A stretch of 64,000 nucleotides of DNA from Molossus alvarezi (GCA_037176705.1 CM073885.1:167204290-167268289); one strand, 5' to 3'. Shown: positions 48,715-63,135, counted from the first letter of the stretch. Notes: generated from the sequence alone by a model not told the origin. Made by a program: numbers and translations.

Positions 48715-51700
48715 AGCTAAGGATGGTAACACATCCATTTTACAGTCCTCTTGCAAACTAACATTTTGTATGTAAGGGCTTCGAAAAATGTTAATTTCAT
48801 CGGGGTGTCTATCTTATATGTTTAGTGTTTACATTCATTTATTTATTAAGAAAAATCAATATGCCTTATCTGAGTAAGAAGATTTTGCATGAATCAACTG
48901 CAGTTCTTAGTGATGGAAACATAAAGACCCTGAAGATAATACTCTCTCTGAAGCAGTTTCAGAGCAGGCTGAATGTAAATGGGTTTAGGCTCTGCCACAG
49001 CAAAGAGCTATTTCAGTGCCTGGATATGAGGCTCAAAGCCAGGTCGAGTCAGCAACTTCCAAACCGACTGCCTGGGGATTAATGTACTGAGAGATTCAGG
49101 ACTGTCTCTTCAAATGCTACAAGTAGTCACAGCTGTTGACTTTTTATTTAATATAAGCTCTAGGATAAGAAGAGATGAAAAACAATATTGTGACTTGCCT
49201 AATTTAAGATAGAGTTGGCCAGTAGCTTCACGTGGTTGCTGTGAATTTGCCCACAGAAAATTCCTAGGCACAGTTGTTTTGTACAGAACTGCCCTATGTA
49301 GGAATCCTGAGTGCCAATTCATTTCACTTTCACTTATTTCTGATAATGTTTGCATTTTAAGTTTCAAAGGAAGTTATCATGGCAAAAGATTATTTTTTTC
49401 CTTTCATTTTAATTTTGTTTAGGGTATAGTCTGAAAAATCATAATACTCTTTGGCAGATGATAGTAACTCTATTTGAAACTTGTGAAGTCTCATCAGTTA
49501 ATTTTTAACACTCGCTCTGTTAATTTCCTGTGGAGTTTGTAACACGTGCTTCTACCAAAAGAGGTTAGAACTGCTTATCTGTGGGCTGATTGTTCGAATT
49601 AACTCACACCCCTGACTCAGAGGCTGCTGCAAGATTGGCAATCTGTTTTCACTAATTCTAGATCACAGATTTGGAGTAGAAAAAGCCCCTGTGATTCACA
49701 CTCGTATGTATTATCAAATTAAATAATTAAAATCCCAATATCATTAGCAACCTTATCTCTGTTAAAGATGAGTCTATAACACATCCCTATGTGTAATCTT
49801 TGGTGAATGTTAATTCAAACAAATGTTTTAAACCTATTTTTTAACAATGAAGAAATACATTTAAATAGATATTTTCCAGCTTAGTACAGCTGTCCACATC
49901 TTCTAAGAAGTCAGGAATGGTTTTTCAATCATCTGTGAAGTGTGTCCACAAAGCTCCTTGGCAGATTCCACTGTGATTCCATCTCTGTGGACAGCATTAC
50001 CTGAAAAGCACAAAGAAGGAAGAGCTGGGCGAGGCAGGCTACACTGTGCACTGCCTTAGGCTGTCTGCTGCTAGCTCATTTAGGACCACAACCCTCCTTT
50101 GCAAATACTGAGTTGTCAGCTCAACTCCAGCTCTTTCCACTCCTTGATTCCATTCACACATTCAAACAAACCTTCAGTGAGCTTGTACCGAATACACTGC
50201 TGCTGTCACGGAGCTGGTGAGCTTAGAGGAGACTTGAATGCTTGCAAAAGCAGCAGTGTGGCAGTCAGTCCTTCCATCAGAAACAGTCAGATATCTCCCG
50301 TGAGAAACAGAACGTTCTTCAATATTTTATTGTGCTCTTTCCAAAATTATACTCTTTCTGAAAGGGTGACTTATAACTTCCTGTGCTGCATTCCTGAAAC
50401 AGGGACCTCTGAGACTCATGGGGTGGATCCTCATGAAGGGCATTCTGTTCCCATACCACTGGGTCTTTGTTTCGCGGCCCCGCCACTCTGCAAAATGACT
50501 CTCTCTGTAGAGTTCTATTCTCCGATGCCTAGGGGGTTTTCATGATGGAGAGGATGTTCTGCCTGGTTTACTGGCCCATTTCTAGCATGAAGCACAGTGC
50601 TGAACATATAGCAGGTATTGTAACCGAATATAAAGGACAGGCAGTACATAATGAAATGCCAACCATGTAGAACTATTTAGAACAAACGACTTAATATGTT
50701 AGAAATTCAAAAGCTATTAAAATATTTATGGACTGAAAGTGTTTAGAGGAAACCTGATCTTGAAATTAAGAAGAATTTGGATAAATAGAGGAAAGAAGGG
50801 AGGAAATTTCAAACAAGAGATCACAGAGAGGTAGAGAAATATAACATGTATTCAGTGGACTCTGAATTTACCACTTATCAGTTAGTAATTAAAAATATAA
50901 TATTAATAAAAATAATCAGGTAAGCATTTATTTAACTCTTTATAGTTTATACCATACATTTGAATATCAGATACTGTGAAGCGAGTTTTATTAGTTAATG
51001 CAGCATTGCTTATTTTTATGGGTTTTATAACTTTCAGTTGTTTTTCATTACAACTTATCTTTAGCTTTAATTTAACTTTATAACCACATTTACTGAGTAA
51101 CTTGTATTTACCTTAAATAAATTACAATGTGTCAAATAAAAATGCAAATCATTGGTTTGCATAATGACTGGTAACAGTCTAAGCAAATTTGGAAATAATT
51201 CAAAATTGTTTATTGAAGCAAAAGAAAAACAATTAAAAAATTAAATTGTTAAAATTATATTTAATAAGCTTAACTGTTAAATTCTGCTCGATATTGGAAA
51301 AGAAATTTTAATTTAGCTGCTAGATATTCATTCAGACATTGTATACATTATTCTCTTTTCACCAATTGACACATGTTGAATAACTTTTGTAGAATTAAAT
51401 TAAAAATAAAAGTTTCTTATTAATTCTCACAGCCCATAATACACAAAATCACTTAGGATCAAACATAAACAGCATTGACCAGGTAGTCAACACCAACCAA
51501 TAGGCACACACTGTCCAACATTTATGATAAGATTTAAGATTAAATAATCAATTAGGAGAAAGTTTTCCAGAGTCATCTATTCTCAACATTTTATAACACT
51601 CACATTGAATACAATTTATATAATTTTAAACAACTTCACATCAATGATACTCATGTGATACAAATGAACAAAACAAAACAAGGTTAATTAAATATTGAAG

Positions 51701-51805
51701 AATAAGATTTTTCTCAGTAACGCTGAGATTTGAAAGGTGACAAACCATTAGGATATGTAAGATTTTACTCCCTAAGAACCAATATTTGGGCCCCATTAAA
51801 AATGT
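48715..51805. other. Unassigned intronic DNA
   Basis: A short L2/MIR-type tail may lie at 50580-50625 (AGCACAGTGCTGAACATATAGCAGG). The 148-codon open frame at 50099-50545 has no recognisable family. Otherwise nothing. Confidence 0.35.
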
Positions 51806-54800
51806 GCCAGAAGGGAGTGGCATAAAGTACTCAAGGTCATGAAAAACAAGGATCTGAATCCAAGACTACTCTATCCAGCAAGGCTATCATTGAAAATAGA
51901 AGGTCAAATAAAAAGCTTTCCAGACAAAAAAAGGCTAAGGGAATATATTAGCACCAAACCAGCACTGTAAGATATGCTAAAAGGACTGCTGTAATTAGTA
52001 GAAGAAATAGGAAGAAAAATAGAACCACACTAAACAAAAATGGCAATAAATAAGTACATATCAATTATCACCTTAAATATGAAAGATTTGAAAGCTTTGA
52101 TAAAAAGGCACAGAGTAGCTGACTGGATAAGAAAGCATGACTCACATATATGTTGTTTACAAGAGACCCATCTCACAACAAAAGACTCACATAGGTTGAA
52201 AGTGAAGGGATGGAAAAAAAATCTTCCAAGCAAACGGAAAGGAAAAAATAGCTGGGTTAGCAATATTCATATCTGATAAAGTAGATTACAAAACGAAGGC
52301 TATACCTAGAGAAAAAGAAGGCCACTACATAATATTGAAAGGATCTATCCAACAGGAAGATATAACCTTGGTAAATATATACACACTCAATATAGAAGCA
52401 CCAACATGTATAAAAAAATCTTCTGGAGGACTTCAAAGGAGAAATCAACAGCAATATAATCATAGCAGGGGACTTCAACACCCCGCTGACATCACTGGAT
52501 AGATCATCTAGGCAAAAATTTAACAATGAAACACAGACTCTAAATGAAGCGTTAGATCAAATGGATTTCATAGATATCTGCAGAAAATTACACCACAAAA
52601 CTGTAGAATTCATATTCTTCTCAAGTGCACATGGGACATTCTCAAAGATAGACCACATGTTAGGACACAAACTAAATCTCTACAAGTTCAAAAAGATTGA
52701 GATCATATCAAGCATCTTCTCAGATTACAATGACATGAAACTAGAAATCAATTGCAATAAGAACATGCAAAGCATTTGAAAACATGGAGGCTAAATAGCA
52801 TGTTATTGAACAATAAATGGGTTACCGAGGAGATCAAGAAAGAAATTAAAAACTTCCTAAAAACCAATGAAAATGAACACTGAATGACACAAAATTTATG
52901 GGATGCAGCAAAAGCAGTTTTGAGAGGGAAGTTCATAGTACTACAGGCCTACCTCAAGAAACAATAGACTATCTAACCTCAGAACTTAAAGAACTAGAAA
53001 TCAACCAAAAAGAAAACTCCAGAGCAAGTTGAAGGAAGGAAATGGTAAAGATCAGAGCAGAAATAAATGACATAGAGTCCAAAACACAATTCAAAGGATC
53101 AATCAAAGAGCTGGTTTTTCAAAAAGATAAACAAGATTGATGGACTCTTAGCTAGACTCACCAAGAAACAAAGAGAGAGAACCCAAATACACAAAATCAG
53201 AAATGAAAGAGGAGAAATAATAACTGACACCACAGGAATACAAAGGATTGTGAACAAATATTATGAACAATTATACAGCAACAAATTCGACAATCTAAGC
53301 AAAATGGACAGATTTCTAGAAATACATAGTCTCCCAAACTGAACTGGGAAGAGATAGAACACTTGAACAGACCAATAACAACAACAAAAATTGAAGATGT
53401 AATCAAGGCTCTCCTAGCAAACAAAAGCCCAGGCCTGGATGGCTTCACGGGGAATTTTACTGAACATTCAAAGAAAAACTAATACCCATTCTCTTCAAAC
53501 TATTTCAAAAAATTCAAGAAGAAGGAAGACTTCCAAACTTGTTTTATGAGACCAGCATAATTCTAATTCCAAAACCAGAAAAAGACACTACAATGAAAAA
53601 AACTGCAGGCCAATAACCCTGATGAACATAGATGCCAAAATCCTAAACAAAATATTAGCAAATTGAATCCAGCCATACATCAAAAAAAATTATTCACCAT
53701 GACAAAGCAAGATTTATCGCAGGGATGCAAGACAGGTACAATATTTGCAAATCAATAAATGTGATACACCACATAAACAAAATGAAAGATAAAATCCACA
53801 TGATTATATCAATAGATGCTGAAAAAGCATTTGACAATATCCAGCACCCATTTCTGATAAAAACGCTCAGCAACATGGGAATAGAGGGATCATATCTCGA
53901 CATAATAAAGGCCATATGTGAAAGACCTACAGCCAACATCATACTCAATGGGCAGTAACTAAAAGCATTTCTCTTAAGAACAGGAACAAGACAAAGATGC
54001 CCACTTTTGCCACTCTTATTTAATATCATTCTGGAAGTCGTAGCCACAGCAGTCAGACAGGAAGAAAAAATAAAAGGAATCCATATTGGAAAGGAGGAAG
54101 TGAAACTGTCATTATTTGCAGATGGCATGATACTATACATAGAAAACCCCAAAGACTCCAGCAAAAATTTACTAGACTTAATAAATAAATTTGGAAAAGT
54201 AGCAGGATACAAAATTAATGTAAAGAAATCGATGGCATTCTAATACACCATGAGGAACTCACAGAAAGAGAAACAAAAAAAAACAATCCCATTTACCATC
54301 ACAGCAAAAAAAATTAAGATACTTAGGAATAAACTTAACCAAAGAAATAAAGGATCTATTTGCAGAAAACTAGAGGTCATTGAAAGAAGAAATAGAGGAA
54401 GATATAAAAACGTGGAAGCACATACCTTGTTCATGGATTGGAAGAATTAACATCATTAAAATGTCCATATTACCCAAAGCAATCTATAGCTTCAATGTAA
54501 TCCCAATCAAAATACCAATGACATATTTCCCAGAACTAGAACAAATACTTCAAAAGTTCATATGAAACCTAAAAAGACCCCGAATAGCCACAGCAATCTT
54601 GAAAAAGAAGAACAAAGTTGGAGGGATCACATTACCAGATTTCAGGTTATACTACAAAGCCACCGTAATCAAAACAGCCTGGTACTGGCACAAGAACAGG
54701 CATATAGACCAGTGGAACAGGATAGAGAACCCAAAAATGGACCCAAGGAAATATGCTCAATTAATATTTGACAAAGGTAGCAAGAGCACACAGTGGAGTA

Positions 54801-56085
54801 AGGACAGCCTCTTTTATAAATGGTGTTGGGAAAATTGGACAGATACATGCAAAAAAATGAAACGAGATCACCAACTTACACCATACACAAGAATAAACGC
54901 AAAATGGATAGAAGACTTAAATGTGACCCGTGAATCCATGAAAATCCTAGAAGACAATGGAGGCAACAAAATTTCAGACATCATACATGGCAGAATTTTC
55001 ACTGATACATCACCTAAGGCAACAGAAACAAAGGAGAAAATGAACACATGGGACTACATCAAACTCAAAGCTTCTGCACAGCAAAAGAATCAACCACCAA
55101 AATGAAAAGGCAACCCCCTGTATGGGAGAGCATAATTGCCAACAATACATCAGATAAGGGGTTAATTTCCAAAATATATAGAATGCTCATACAGCTCAAC
55201 AAAAGAAAGACAAAGAACCCAATTAAAAAATGGGCTAAGGACCTAAATAGACACCTCTCCAAACAGGACATACAAATGGCCAAGAGACATATGAAGAAAT
55301 GCTCAACATCACTAATCATCAGAGAGATGCAAGTGAAAACAACAATGAGCTATCACCTCACACCTGTCAGAATGGTTGCCATCAACAAATCATCAAGCAA
55401 CAAGTGTTGACGGGAGTGTGGAGAAAATGGTACACTACTACACTGTGGGTGGGAATGCAGACTAGTGCAGCCACTATGGAAAACAATATGATGTTACCTC
55501 AAAAAGTTAAAAATTGAACTGCCATTTGACCCAGTGATCCCACTTCCTGGAATATACCCACAGAAGCCTGAAAAACCAATCAGAAAGAATATATGTACCC
55601 CCATGTTCATAGGAGCACTGTTTACAATAGCCAAGATCTGGAAACAGCCCTAATGTCCATCAGTAGACAAATGGATAAGAAAGCTGTGGTACATATACAC
55701 AATGGGGTATTATGCAGCTGTAAGAGAAAAAGATCTCTTATCCTTTTAGATGACATGGAGGGTCCTGGAATATATTATCTTAAGTGAAACAAGCCAAACA
55801 GAGAAAGACAAGTATCATATGATCTCACTTATTTGTGGAATATAATGAACATAACAGTCTGAGGAAGGGGGTAGTCCCAGAGATGTGGAAGTGGGGTACA
55901 AATTGACAATCCCCAGAAGAGGGGGTCTTGGAGGAGAGATAAACCACAGAACTTATATGCATGTATGCATGAACAATGGACATGGACAACAAAGCTGGGG
56001 ACAGGGCCAGGAGAGAGGAGGAGGGGGAATCAGTGGGGGGAAAAGGAGAAACGTGTAACAAAAATAAATTAATTTTAAAAAATGC
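51806..56085 (+). mobile_element. LINE-1, 4.3 kb, 5'-truncated, sense
   Basis: Begins inside the end of ORF1 (GCCAGAAGGGAGTGGCATAAAG; TCTATCCAGCAAGGCTATCATTGAAAATAGAAGG). It then has the inter-ORF spacer, almost all of ORF2 (52040-55845), a 240-bp 3'UTR with G-rich patches (GGAGGAGGGGGAATCAGTGGGG), and ends AAAATAAATTAATTTTAAAAAAT. Flanks TTAAAAATG and TTAAAAAATG may be the target duplication. It lies in the same orientation as the host gene. Confidence 0.93.
52040..55845 (+). pseudogene. L1 ORF2 pseudogene (endonuclease and reverse transcriptase)
   Basis: Starts at ATGGCAATAAAT with the endonuclease N-terminus; the catalytic-loop motif CLQETHL is visible at about 52158-52178. Coding then moves between frames through the RT domain to the C-terminal ending HMISLICGI and a stop at 55843-55845. 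The palm motif, normally F-A-D-D, reads F-A-D-G at 54115-54126. This single A-to-G change removes a metal-binding aspartate. Several frameshifts and stops break the frame, so no active enzyme is possible. The longest intact piece is 168 codons (54599-55105). The element was decayed after insertion or copied from a helper. Confidence 0.9.
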
Positions 56086-56089
56086 CCGT

Positions 56090-57387
56090 TGTACCCTGCT
56101 GTGCGCCTCTCCTCATCTGTGGTGATCTGGAATCCCTCTTCTCCTCTGGGCAACAGCGTTGTTTATCTTTCCCAAGGACAAGCTTTCCAGTTTACCACCT
56201 TGCTAAATTCAATGTTTTCCTTAAAATATTCCTCATTCAACAAATATAATCACATTATCCATACAAATTTTTCTTATTTGCTCTCGTCCATATCTTTTCA
56301 TTATCCATGACTTTTTAAAAACATGTATTTTTCTACGTTCTCTAGGAAATCACTTCCTGACACTATCTTGAAGGTCAGATACAGGTGCCATTTATTTTTG
56401 TGTCTTTCATAGCGAATGGCTCATTGTAAGCACATATAATATTTGTTAGAAAAAAAAAATAAGTCTCAATATCTCAAGTTTAAATATAAACAGGGAGAAA
56501 AATATATAAACATATAATAAAAAGAATTTACAAAGTGAAAGATTTGGAGGAAACGTTGAGTGGGAGCTGAATATGAAATTACCTATGTAATCTAGACAGA
56601 TTTGCACTCTACATCAAGTCCCTGCATTTGTGGTCCTAATTCCACACCCTGTATTGTGTTGTAGTTGATATTCCTCTGTCAAGAATAAAAAAAATGAAAG
56701 ATATTAAAAGTGAAATTGGCTGAATTACTGTTCTTTTAATACATTAAACTATCTATTTATGGATTTGCTTTATGGGTCAGACCATACTATGTATGAAGGC
56801 TTTGACATTCATATTTCCATGAATGACTCATTGAAGACTTTGTGTGGGTTACAAGCACTGGTCCATTTTATTTCCCACTCAAGATATGCCATTTACTACA
56901 TCCTGCAGAGGAGCATTGAGCATTGCATTGTCCTCTTTTACACTAACCTGCTGGCGGCAAGAGAGCTCACGTAGTTCATTCTGATCAGCTGAGGGAGCAT
57001 TATTCTGCGTGCTAGCGATTGGCGTGACATAGAGAAGTGATATTAAAAAGAAGGGTAAAATATTTTTTCTGTGAATTCATGGATTTCTTTTCATCAGCAT
57101 TCATGAGGCCTAAGAATTTTAGGGGTCATATTTTTAATGAGTTATCTTGACTCCTTTTGACTTCACTGGCAATCATTCAGCAAATACAGTCTCACCAAAG
57201 TTAGAAGTTGATATGGCTCCTAAATGATGACAGAATGATGAGCAGGACTTAATTTTGGGGAGGGGGGGCGACACTGACTTTTTTTTTTTTTTTTTTTTTG
57301 AGGAAAGTTAAAAATGATGAGGTAAGATATTGAAATTAATAACTTTCTTAGCTTCATTAGCATTGGAGCTAGCTTTTCTTTGTCATC
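56090..57387. other. Unassigned intronic DNA
   Basis: No family recognised. G-run and poly-T (57278-57300) near the end. Confidence 0.35.
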
Positions 57388-57401
57388 AAAAGCACATATA
57401 C

Positions 57402-57654
57402 GCCCTGGCCGGTTTGGCTCAGCGGTTAGAGCGTCCGCCTGCGGTCCGGAGAGACCCGGGTTCGGTTCCTGCTAAGGGCACGTACCTCGGTTGCAGTTTG
57501 TCCCCGGCCCTGGTTGGTCGTGTGGGTGGCGGCCACTCGATGTGCCCCTTTCGCATCGATGTTTCCCTCTCTCTCTCTCTCCCTCCCACTCTGTCTGTAC
57601 AAAAAATGGAAAAATGTCCTCGGGGGAGGATAAAAAAAAAAAAAAAAAAAAAAA
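57402..57654 (+). mobile_element. Ves SINE, young copy
   Basis: GCCCTGGCCGGTTTGGCTCAGCGG head, B box GGTTCGGTTCC, TTTGTCCCCGGCCCTGGTTGG, TTCGCATCGATGTTTCCC, GTCCTCGGGGGAGGAT and a pure A tail. Perfect 14-bp duplication AAAAGCACATATAC at 57388-57401 and 57655-57668. Nearly identical to the copy at 17237. Confidence 0.98.
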
Positions 57655-57669
57655 AAAAGCACATATACA

Positions 57670-59479
57670 AGCACACCTAAATTAAAAAGGAGAAAATGAT
57701 ACTCCAAATGGCATTAAATAAGCTAAGTTTTGCAAAGCAATTTTTTTTCTTTTAAGGTTTTTTTTTCTTCCAAAATATGTCCAACCAGAAGATAACATAA
57801 GAGAAAGTAGTCAAATTCAGAGGAATTTAAAAAATTTTCTGTGTACATTTGAGCACATTTGATGGAAACATCTAAATGATTTTTTAAAAATTTACTTTGT
57901 TTACTTTGATGTGGGTTCTGAGCAGTTTTATTTTTACAGATATATACTTAGAGTAAATTTATGCTTTTTTATTACTTTTTCATCCATGCAATGATAAACA
58001 GCATTTGAAAAAACTCACAAGATACTTTTAAATGATATCTCAGTACTTGAAAAATGTTTTTATATTTTGTGAAATGATTAAAGGCACAGCATTGACATAG
58101 ATCTACAGATAATTTTTTCTAGTCATACATCTTTAGCTAAGATGTACTAGCTTTCATTTCATAGTTGAATTTTTTCACATATTCTGCTTCCTTGAATATC
58201 TCCCATTTTTTTTCCTTTAAACTTTGTGGTCAAGGGTATATGGGCTTACTCTACATAACTTAGGCACTATTACATTTCTAAGAATAGATTCACTTAGTTT
58301 TCCCAGATCTCTAGGGAATAGATGGCTTCTTATGACACTTTATTTGGCACTCACATAATATAAATTACTTAAATTCTCTTTTAAGTTAGAACTTCAGAAA
58401 AGTTCTGTTACATTTAATAACTTCACTGTGAATTGCTAGAATCAGAATCATTATACAAGGCCCAGTACTCAGTCAAGTTGTGCCTTCTCACGTATAATTG
58501 CTCTGAAAATATATGAAATTGTATGCACAGAGAAGGAAAAGCAAATTTACTATTTTTCCTTACAACGTCCTATAAATATATTTATGTAAATAAAAGGTCT
58601 ATATATATGTATTCAATCAGGGAACTAGCATTTTATCAGGTATTACATGCTGATACCAAAGAAACAATCCTGTGAAAATAACTGTGATTTGAAATGAGGC
58701 ATTAGTGGTCTTTTGCATATATTAACATTACTGTGATTTAAAAAATATTTATGAACTTGATAAGAAAGCTTGAATCATCTTCCTTGTTATTTTCGATGAC
58801 GGAAGTGAGAACTAGAGGAAGGTAGAAGGAGTTGTATGAACAAAATCCCTTTTTTTATGGAAATTAGTGTTCAACAAAGAGGACCATCTTCTCTCCCTCT
58901 TTGAAGGTCACAATGATCTCATATTTTGAGATTAGTTTTATTATCCACCCCTGAGCTGTTTATCGGGAAGCTGCTTCTCAGCATTGTGTACTTTTGCTTG
59001 CATGTATTTCTGGCCATTGATTATTCTGTCCCAGTTGCTGTCTGAGGCTCTGAGATCCCTGGTTTGATACCCCGCTACAGTTCCCTTGCTGTTTTCAACA
59101 AAGGAAGAAAACCACATTTCCACGTGAGTCAATCCATTAATAGAAAACAAAACTACCAACACAAGGCTATGTGTATGTCAGATTTTACAGAATTTTAGTA
59201 CATAGGAAGAGAAACATAATTAGTTCCCAATATTACTCATTTGCTCTACTTTGCACCTTTCTTTGAACCTTTCAAGAATCACGATTTATCCTTCCAATGT
59301 AAAATAGACTCCTGTTTCAGATGACACCACCCCCTAACATAGCAACGGATCTTGACAATGGATGTATTTTCCTTTGCTTTTGCTGGAGCAATCAAAAGAC
59401 TCAGTGACCTATATCAGCTCATTTCCCAAAGTGTGAGGTGTTTAGCTGATAGAATATCACAGTAGGCTTCTGGATATGA
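57670..59479. other. Unassigned AT-rich intronic DNA
   Basis: Nothing recognised. Confidence 0.35.
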
Positions 59480-59625
59480 CAAAAGATCACTGGACATGTA
59501 GCCAGGGAAAGAAAAACTTAGATTTGAATCTCAGTCCTGCCACTTATTCATGACTTTGGGCAAGTCACTTAGCATCTATGACCTGCCGTCTCTCTCTGTT
59601 TAAAAACATGTTCATACTATGAGTT
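59480..59625 (+). mobile_element. MIR relic
   Basis: TTAGATTTGAATCTCAGTCCTGCCACTTATTCATGACTTTGGGCAAGTCACTTAGCATCTATGACC: clear MIR core. Confidence 0.85.
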
Positions 59626-59629
59626 AAAA

Positions 59630-61440
59630 TCGTTTTAGGATCATCAAATGCTACAATAATGGGTGAGAGGGTGCTTCAAAAACTAAAAGTGTTTAACAAG
59701 CTTTAGGTCTATTTTTTTTCTATTAATTGTTAATGAAAAGTAAGCATAGGAAAAGGAGAAATATTCAGGATATTTACTTATTTTTATTAAAAATAAATTT
59801 GACTGTATTAAAATATGTATCATCCAAAAATGGGTGATTCATCGCTATTCTAATTGGGAATTTTCATATTGCTTCCATTCAAGTGTCCTTCTCTTCGATG
59901 CCAGAGCTCAGTATCTTGTTTGCTCTCATGCATGGTCTGTTTGGATGGTGTGCACAGAACTGTGTGCCTGTGTTCACTGAGAGCTGAGCCACGATGAGAT
60001 TCTGCCTGTCGTTAAGCTGAGAGAATCAACTTTATTGCTTGCTTCCCATAACCTGGCTAAGGATGTCTGTCATTTAGGAGATAATGTTAGAAAAGAGAAT
60101 GCTGTCATAAGGTGGGTTATTCAGGACAAATAAATACCCAGATAAAACTAAGATGTTTGTTTTTAAAGTAAAGGAAGGGGCAATGAGATATATCAACACA
60201 ATCCATTCGACTAACATTATTCCCCTTCTCTCACATGGCAAATGTTCAAATAATCACTGTCTCTCACAGCTAGAGGAGCATTAATACGACATAGTGCCAC
60301 AGATAACTCACTTAGCAGCTCTGTCCTGGGAAAAAAATACAATGCCCATGTCGTTTACCAGAGTCATGTTCCCCATAGACACCCCGAGATGTAGAGGATA
60401 ATCTAATGATTGCTGTGATTTGAGATGATTTTGTCAGATCTCCATGTGTAACCCTTCGACCTCCAAACACATACAGCTTTGCTTCCTACCTTACATGAGG
60501 AGGAGTCATTGCGCATCATTTGATGGGGATGGAAGTAGGGAGAGGTGGGTGTGGATGTAAGAAGACAGCGAGAGATGGGCGTGGTCCCCATGGTTATAAA
60601 ACTGTTCTGTATCCCTGTCAGTGTCCTGGGGCTGACACTTCCTGTAGTTTTACAAAGTGTGTCCACTGGGGGAACTGGCTAAATGTTATTTCCAAAAACT
60701 GTATGTGAATCTACAATTACCTCAAAACAAGCAGTTGAAAAATAATGGTGTGTAAAATTAAAAATCCTGCTGGTGGTTTTGCTTCATCTTCTGCCCATCT
60801 AAACTTTCTCTGCAATTTATACATTCTGAAAGTATTCCATCTTCTTAATGAGGACAATATATTTAGCTCTGCAGAATCTGTGCTTCCTGATTTTATCAGA
60901 AGTGGGTGCCATAATATTCTCAGTTTATGGCATTGCAGGTTTTGGTGGCTTGGCAGCTTGTTTTGTTTCTGTTCTAAGCCATGTCCTATCATTAATACAC
61001 AGATAGTATCCCTTGTCAATTTTACCCCTATTTCAGCAGTTCTTATTTCCAAATGTATTATTTTCACACTTTCGTCTTTTTGTATTGTCTCTATTATCCC
61101 ATGTCAAGTTTTTGATATTTTTACCCAAGTTCAGTTTAGACTTTTTTTTTCACCTCATTACAGATCACGCTAAATGAACCTCAAAGCAGTTTTCCTGAAT
61201 CTCAGCATTAGAAAACAGACACTTTCTCACTATTTTAAAATTCTAGGTAAAATAATTTGCACTTTGGGATAAAGCTGTAGTTAGGTAGGTATTTGAAATC
61301 AAAAGAATTGCATTGTCCAAGTCTTTCTCTCTCAACCTTTGGAATCTAAATTAAATCTCTCACCTAAGTGTGAACATTGTGCATTTCAGGAAATAACCTT
61401 GGAAATAGATTCAGGGAGAGTGAAAGCAGACAGAGCTAGT
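59630..61440. other. Unassigned intronic DNA
   Basis: No family recognised. The open frames at 60717-61173 (116 and 142 codons on opposite strands) overlap each other and match nothing known. Confidence 0.35.
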
Positions 61441-61447
61441 GAACTGC

Positions 61448-61519
61448 CCTTCCTTCCTTCCTTCCTTCCTTCCTTCCTTCCTTCCTTCCTTCCTTCCTTC
61501 CTTCCTTCCTTCCTTCCTT
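61448..61519. repeat. (CCTT)n microsatellite
   Basis: About 18 perfect CCTT units. Likely length-variable between individuals. Confidence 0.97.
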
Positions 61520-61524
61520 TTTTA

Positions 61525-62635
61525 ATAAGGACCTACTTTAAGCCAGGCACAGTTGGGAATAAACACTGCATGATAGTGGCACATCTGTGATTAATTTATT
61601 ATCTAAGAGTGTCATTTAGCTTGTGGGATAGTTCAGAGGTTGCACACTTGGACACCCACTCTGTCAAAAACAGAACTTGTGTAAAAGAACATTAAAAATT
61701 AATCTGCTAGGTGTAAGTATTTTCTAGCAACATATTCTCTCTTGATGAGGTATTTGACCATAGGATTTCCCCCCCAGGTTTGTTTCATTAAATGCTCTCT
61801 TAAGTGTGTGTGTATGTGTGTGTGCGTTTGTGTGTTTTGTAAATGTGTTACAATTCTGTTTTCAGAAAAGTATTGTCAATTTAGTACATGACTTAATACT
61901 GTACTAAGTTGGATATATTTTTTATTATGAATTTGAATACTGGGCCATCCTCTTAGGCAACAGCAAAAGAAAGAAGGACATTTTCAAATTATGCTATAAC
62001 AATTGTCTATGATGATATATGGCCTGACCCTGAATGTACAAAATCCAAGCTTATAAGAAGATATTATTTAGATCCATCATCTCACCCTTTTATTTAAGCA
62101 AAAATATGCAGAGCTAATTTAAAATACACAGTTTTATGAATAGATATACCCAGCTTTAAAAACCACCAGCAGCAGCAGCTGCTAGCCAGACTCTGATACC
62201 AACACTACCTGCACACTACCTAATATACAATAAATAGGCAATTGATAAATGTGTTAAGCAATGGAACAATGGATGGTAGCCAAATCTTGTTCATCTCTTC
62301 CAACTACACATTCTTTTAACGAAATGCATTATTTTATTTCACCCTTATAGTAACTGTTATTAAACTCATTATTATTAGACTCTTAATCAGAGGGAGTAAC
62401 TTACAGAGTAGTCATCAACTTTCTAATGTTAGTAAGTGGTTGAGCTGCAACAGAAATTCAGGCAGTCCAATTCCAGGATTCAAGCTTCTAACCATCCCTG
62501 AGGATGCCTCTCAAGTTGTAAGATTTAGAAATTTACAAATTCCACACACAGCCTTCACTGAACATCTAGTGGGCAGACCACCAAGGGACATTGAGTACTT
62601 TCTTAGACTTCTTCTTTTTCAATCTTGATAAATTT
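61525..62635. other. Unassigned intronic DNA
   Basis: An imperfect (TG)n run lies at 61806-61835. Nothing else recognised. Confidence 0.35.
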
Positions 62636-62639
62636 ATTT

Positions 62640-62925
62640 TTTAACATTATTTTTATTTTTGACAGTATTACAGATGTCCTCATTCCCCATCCTTTACCCA
62701 CCTCTACCTAGCCCTCACCTTCCCCCGCTCCGCCATCACCACACTGTTGCCTGGGTCTGTAGGTTATGCATATATAGTCTTTAGCTAATCCCTTCACCTT
62801 CTTTCATCCAGACCCCCAACCTCCCTCCCCTCTGACAGCTGTCAGTCTGTTCCATGTATCCATGCCTCTGTTTCTATTTTGTTCATTACATACCACATAT
62901 AAGTGAGATCATGTGGTATTTTTAA
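62640..62925 (-). mobile_element. LINE-1 3' end, antisense
   Basis: ATTTTTATTTTTGACAGTATTACAGATGTCC, a C-rich 3'UTR (CCCATCCTTTACCCACCTCTACC), TCTTTAGCTAATCCCTTCACC, and the start of ORF2 coding at CACATATAAGTGAGATCATGTGG. It is the same 3'UTR type as the copy at 2255. Confidence 0.87.
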
Positions 62926-63135
62926 GTATAACAGCTGTCTGGAGTTATATGTTATAAAAAATTTATTTAATTTATATATTTATATTTAATTAGAGAACTG
63001 TGTTAAGAACTTTAAAAGAAAGTATGAGCTTTGTGGGAGAACTGAGTGTGCTAGTGTTTTCTGATACCTTTATTTCACATTGATCATTGCATAGTAAATT
63101 ACGTAATACATACTGTATTAAAAAGTTTAGAACAG

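Noticed and set aside
50099..50545. 148-codon open frame
   Set aside because: No recognisable motif, no matching splice sites, and low-complexity serine-rich start.
53694..54212. 172-codon antisense open frame
   Set aside because: It is the reverse strand of L1 ORF2 RT sequence and therefore a shadow.
60717..61173. 116- and 142-codon open frames
   Set aside because: They overlap on opposite strands, and neither shows a domain, signal or repeat-family pattern.
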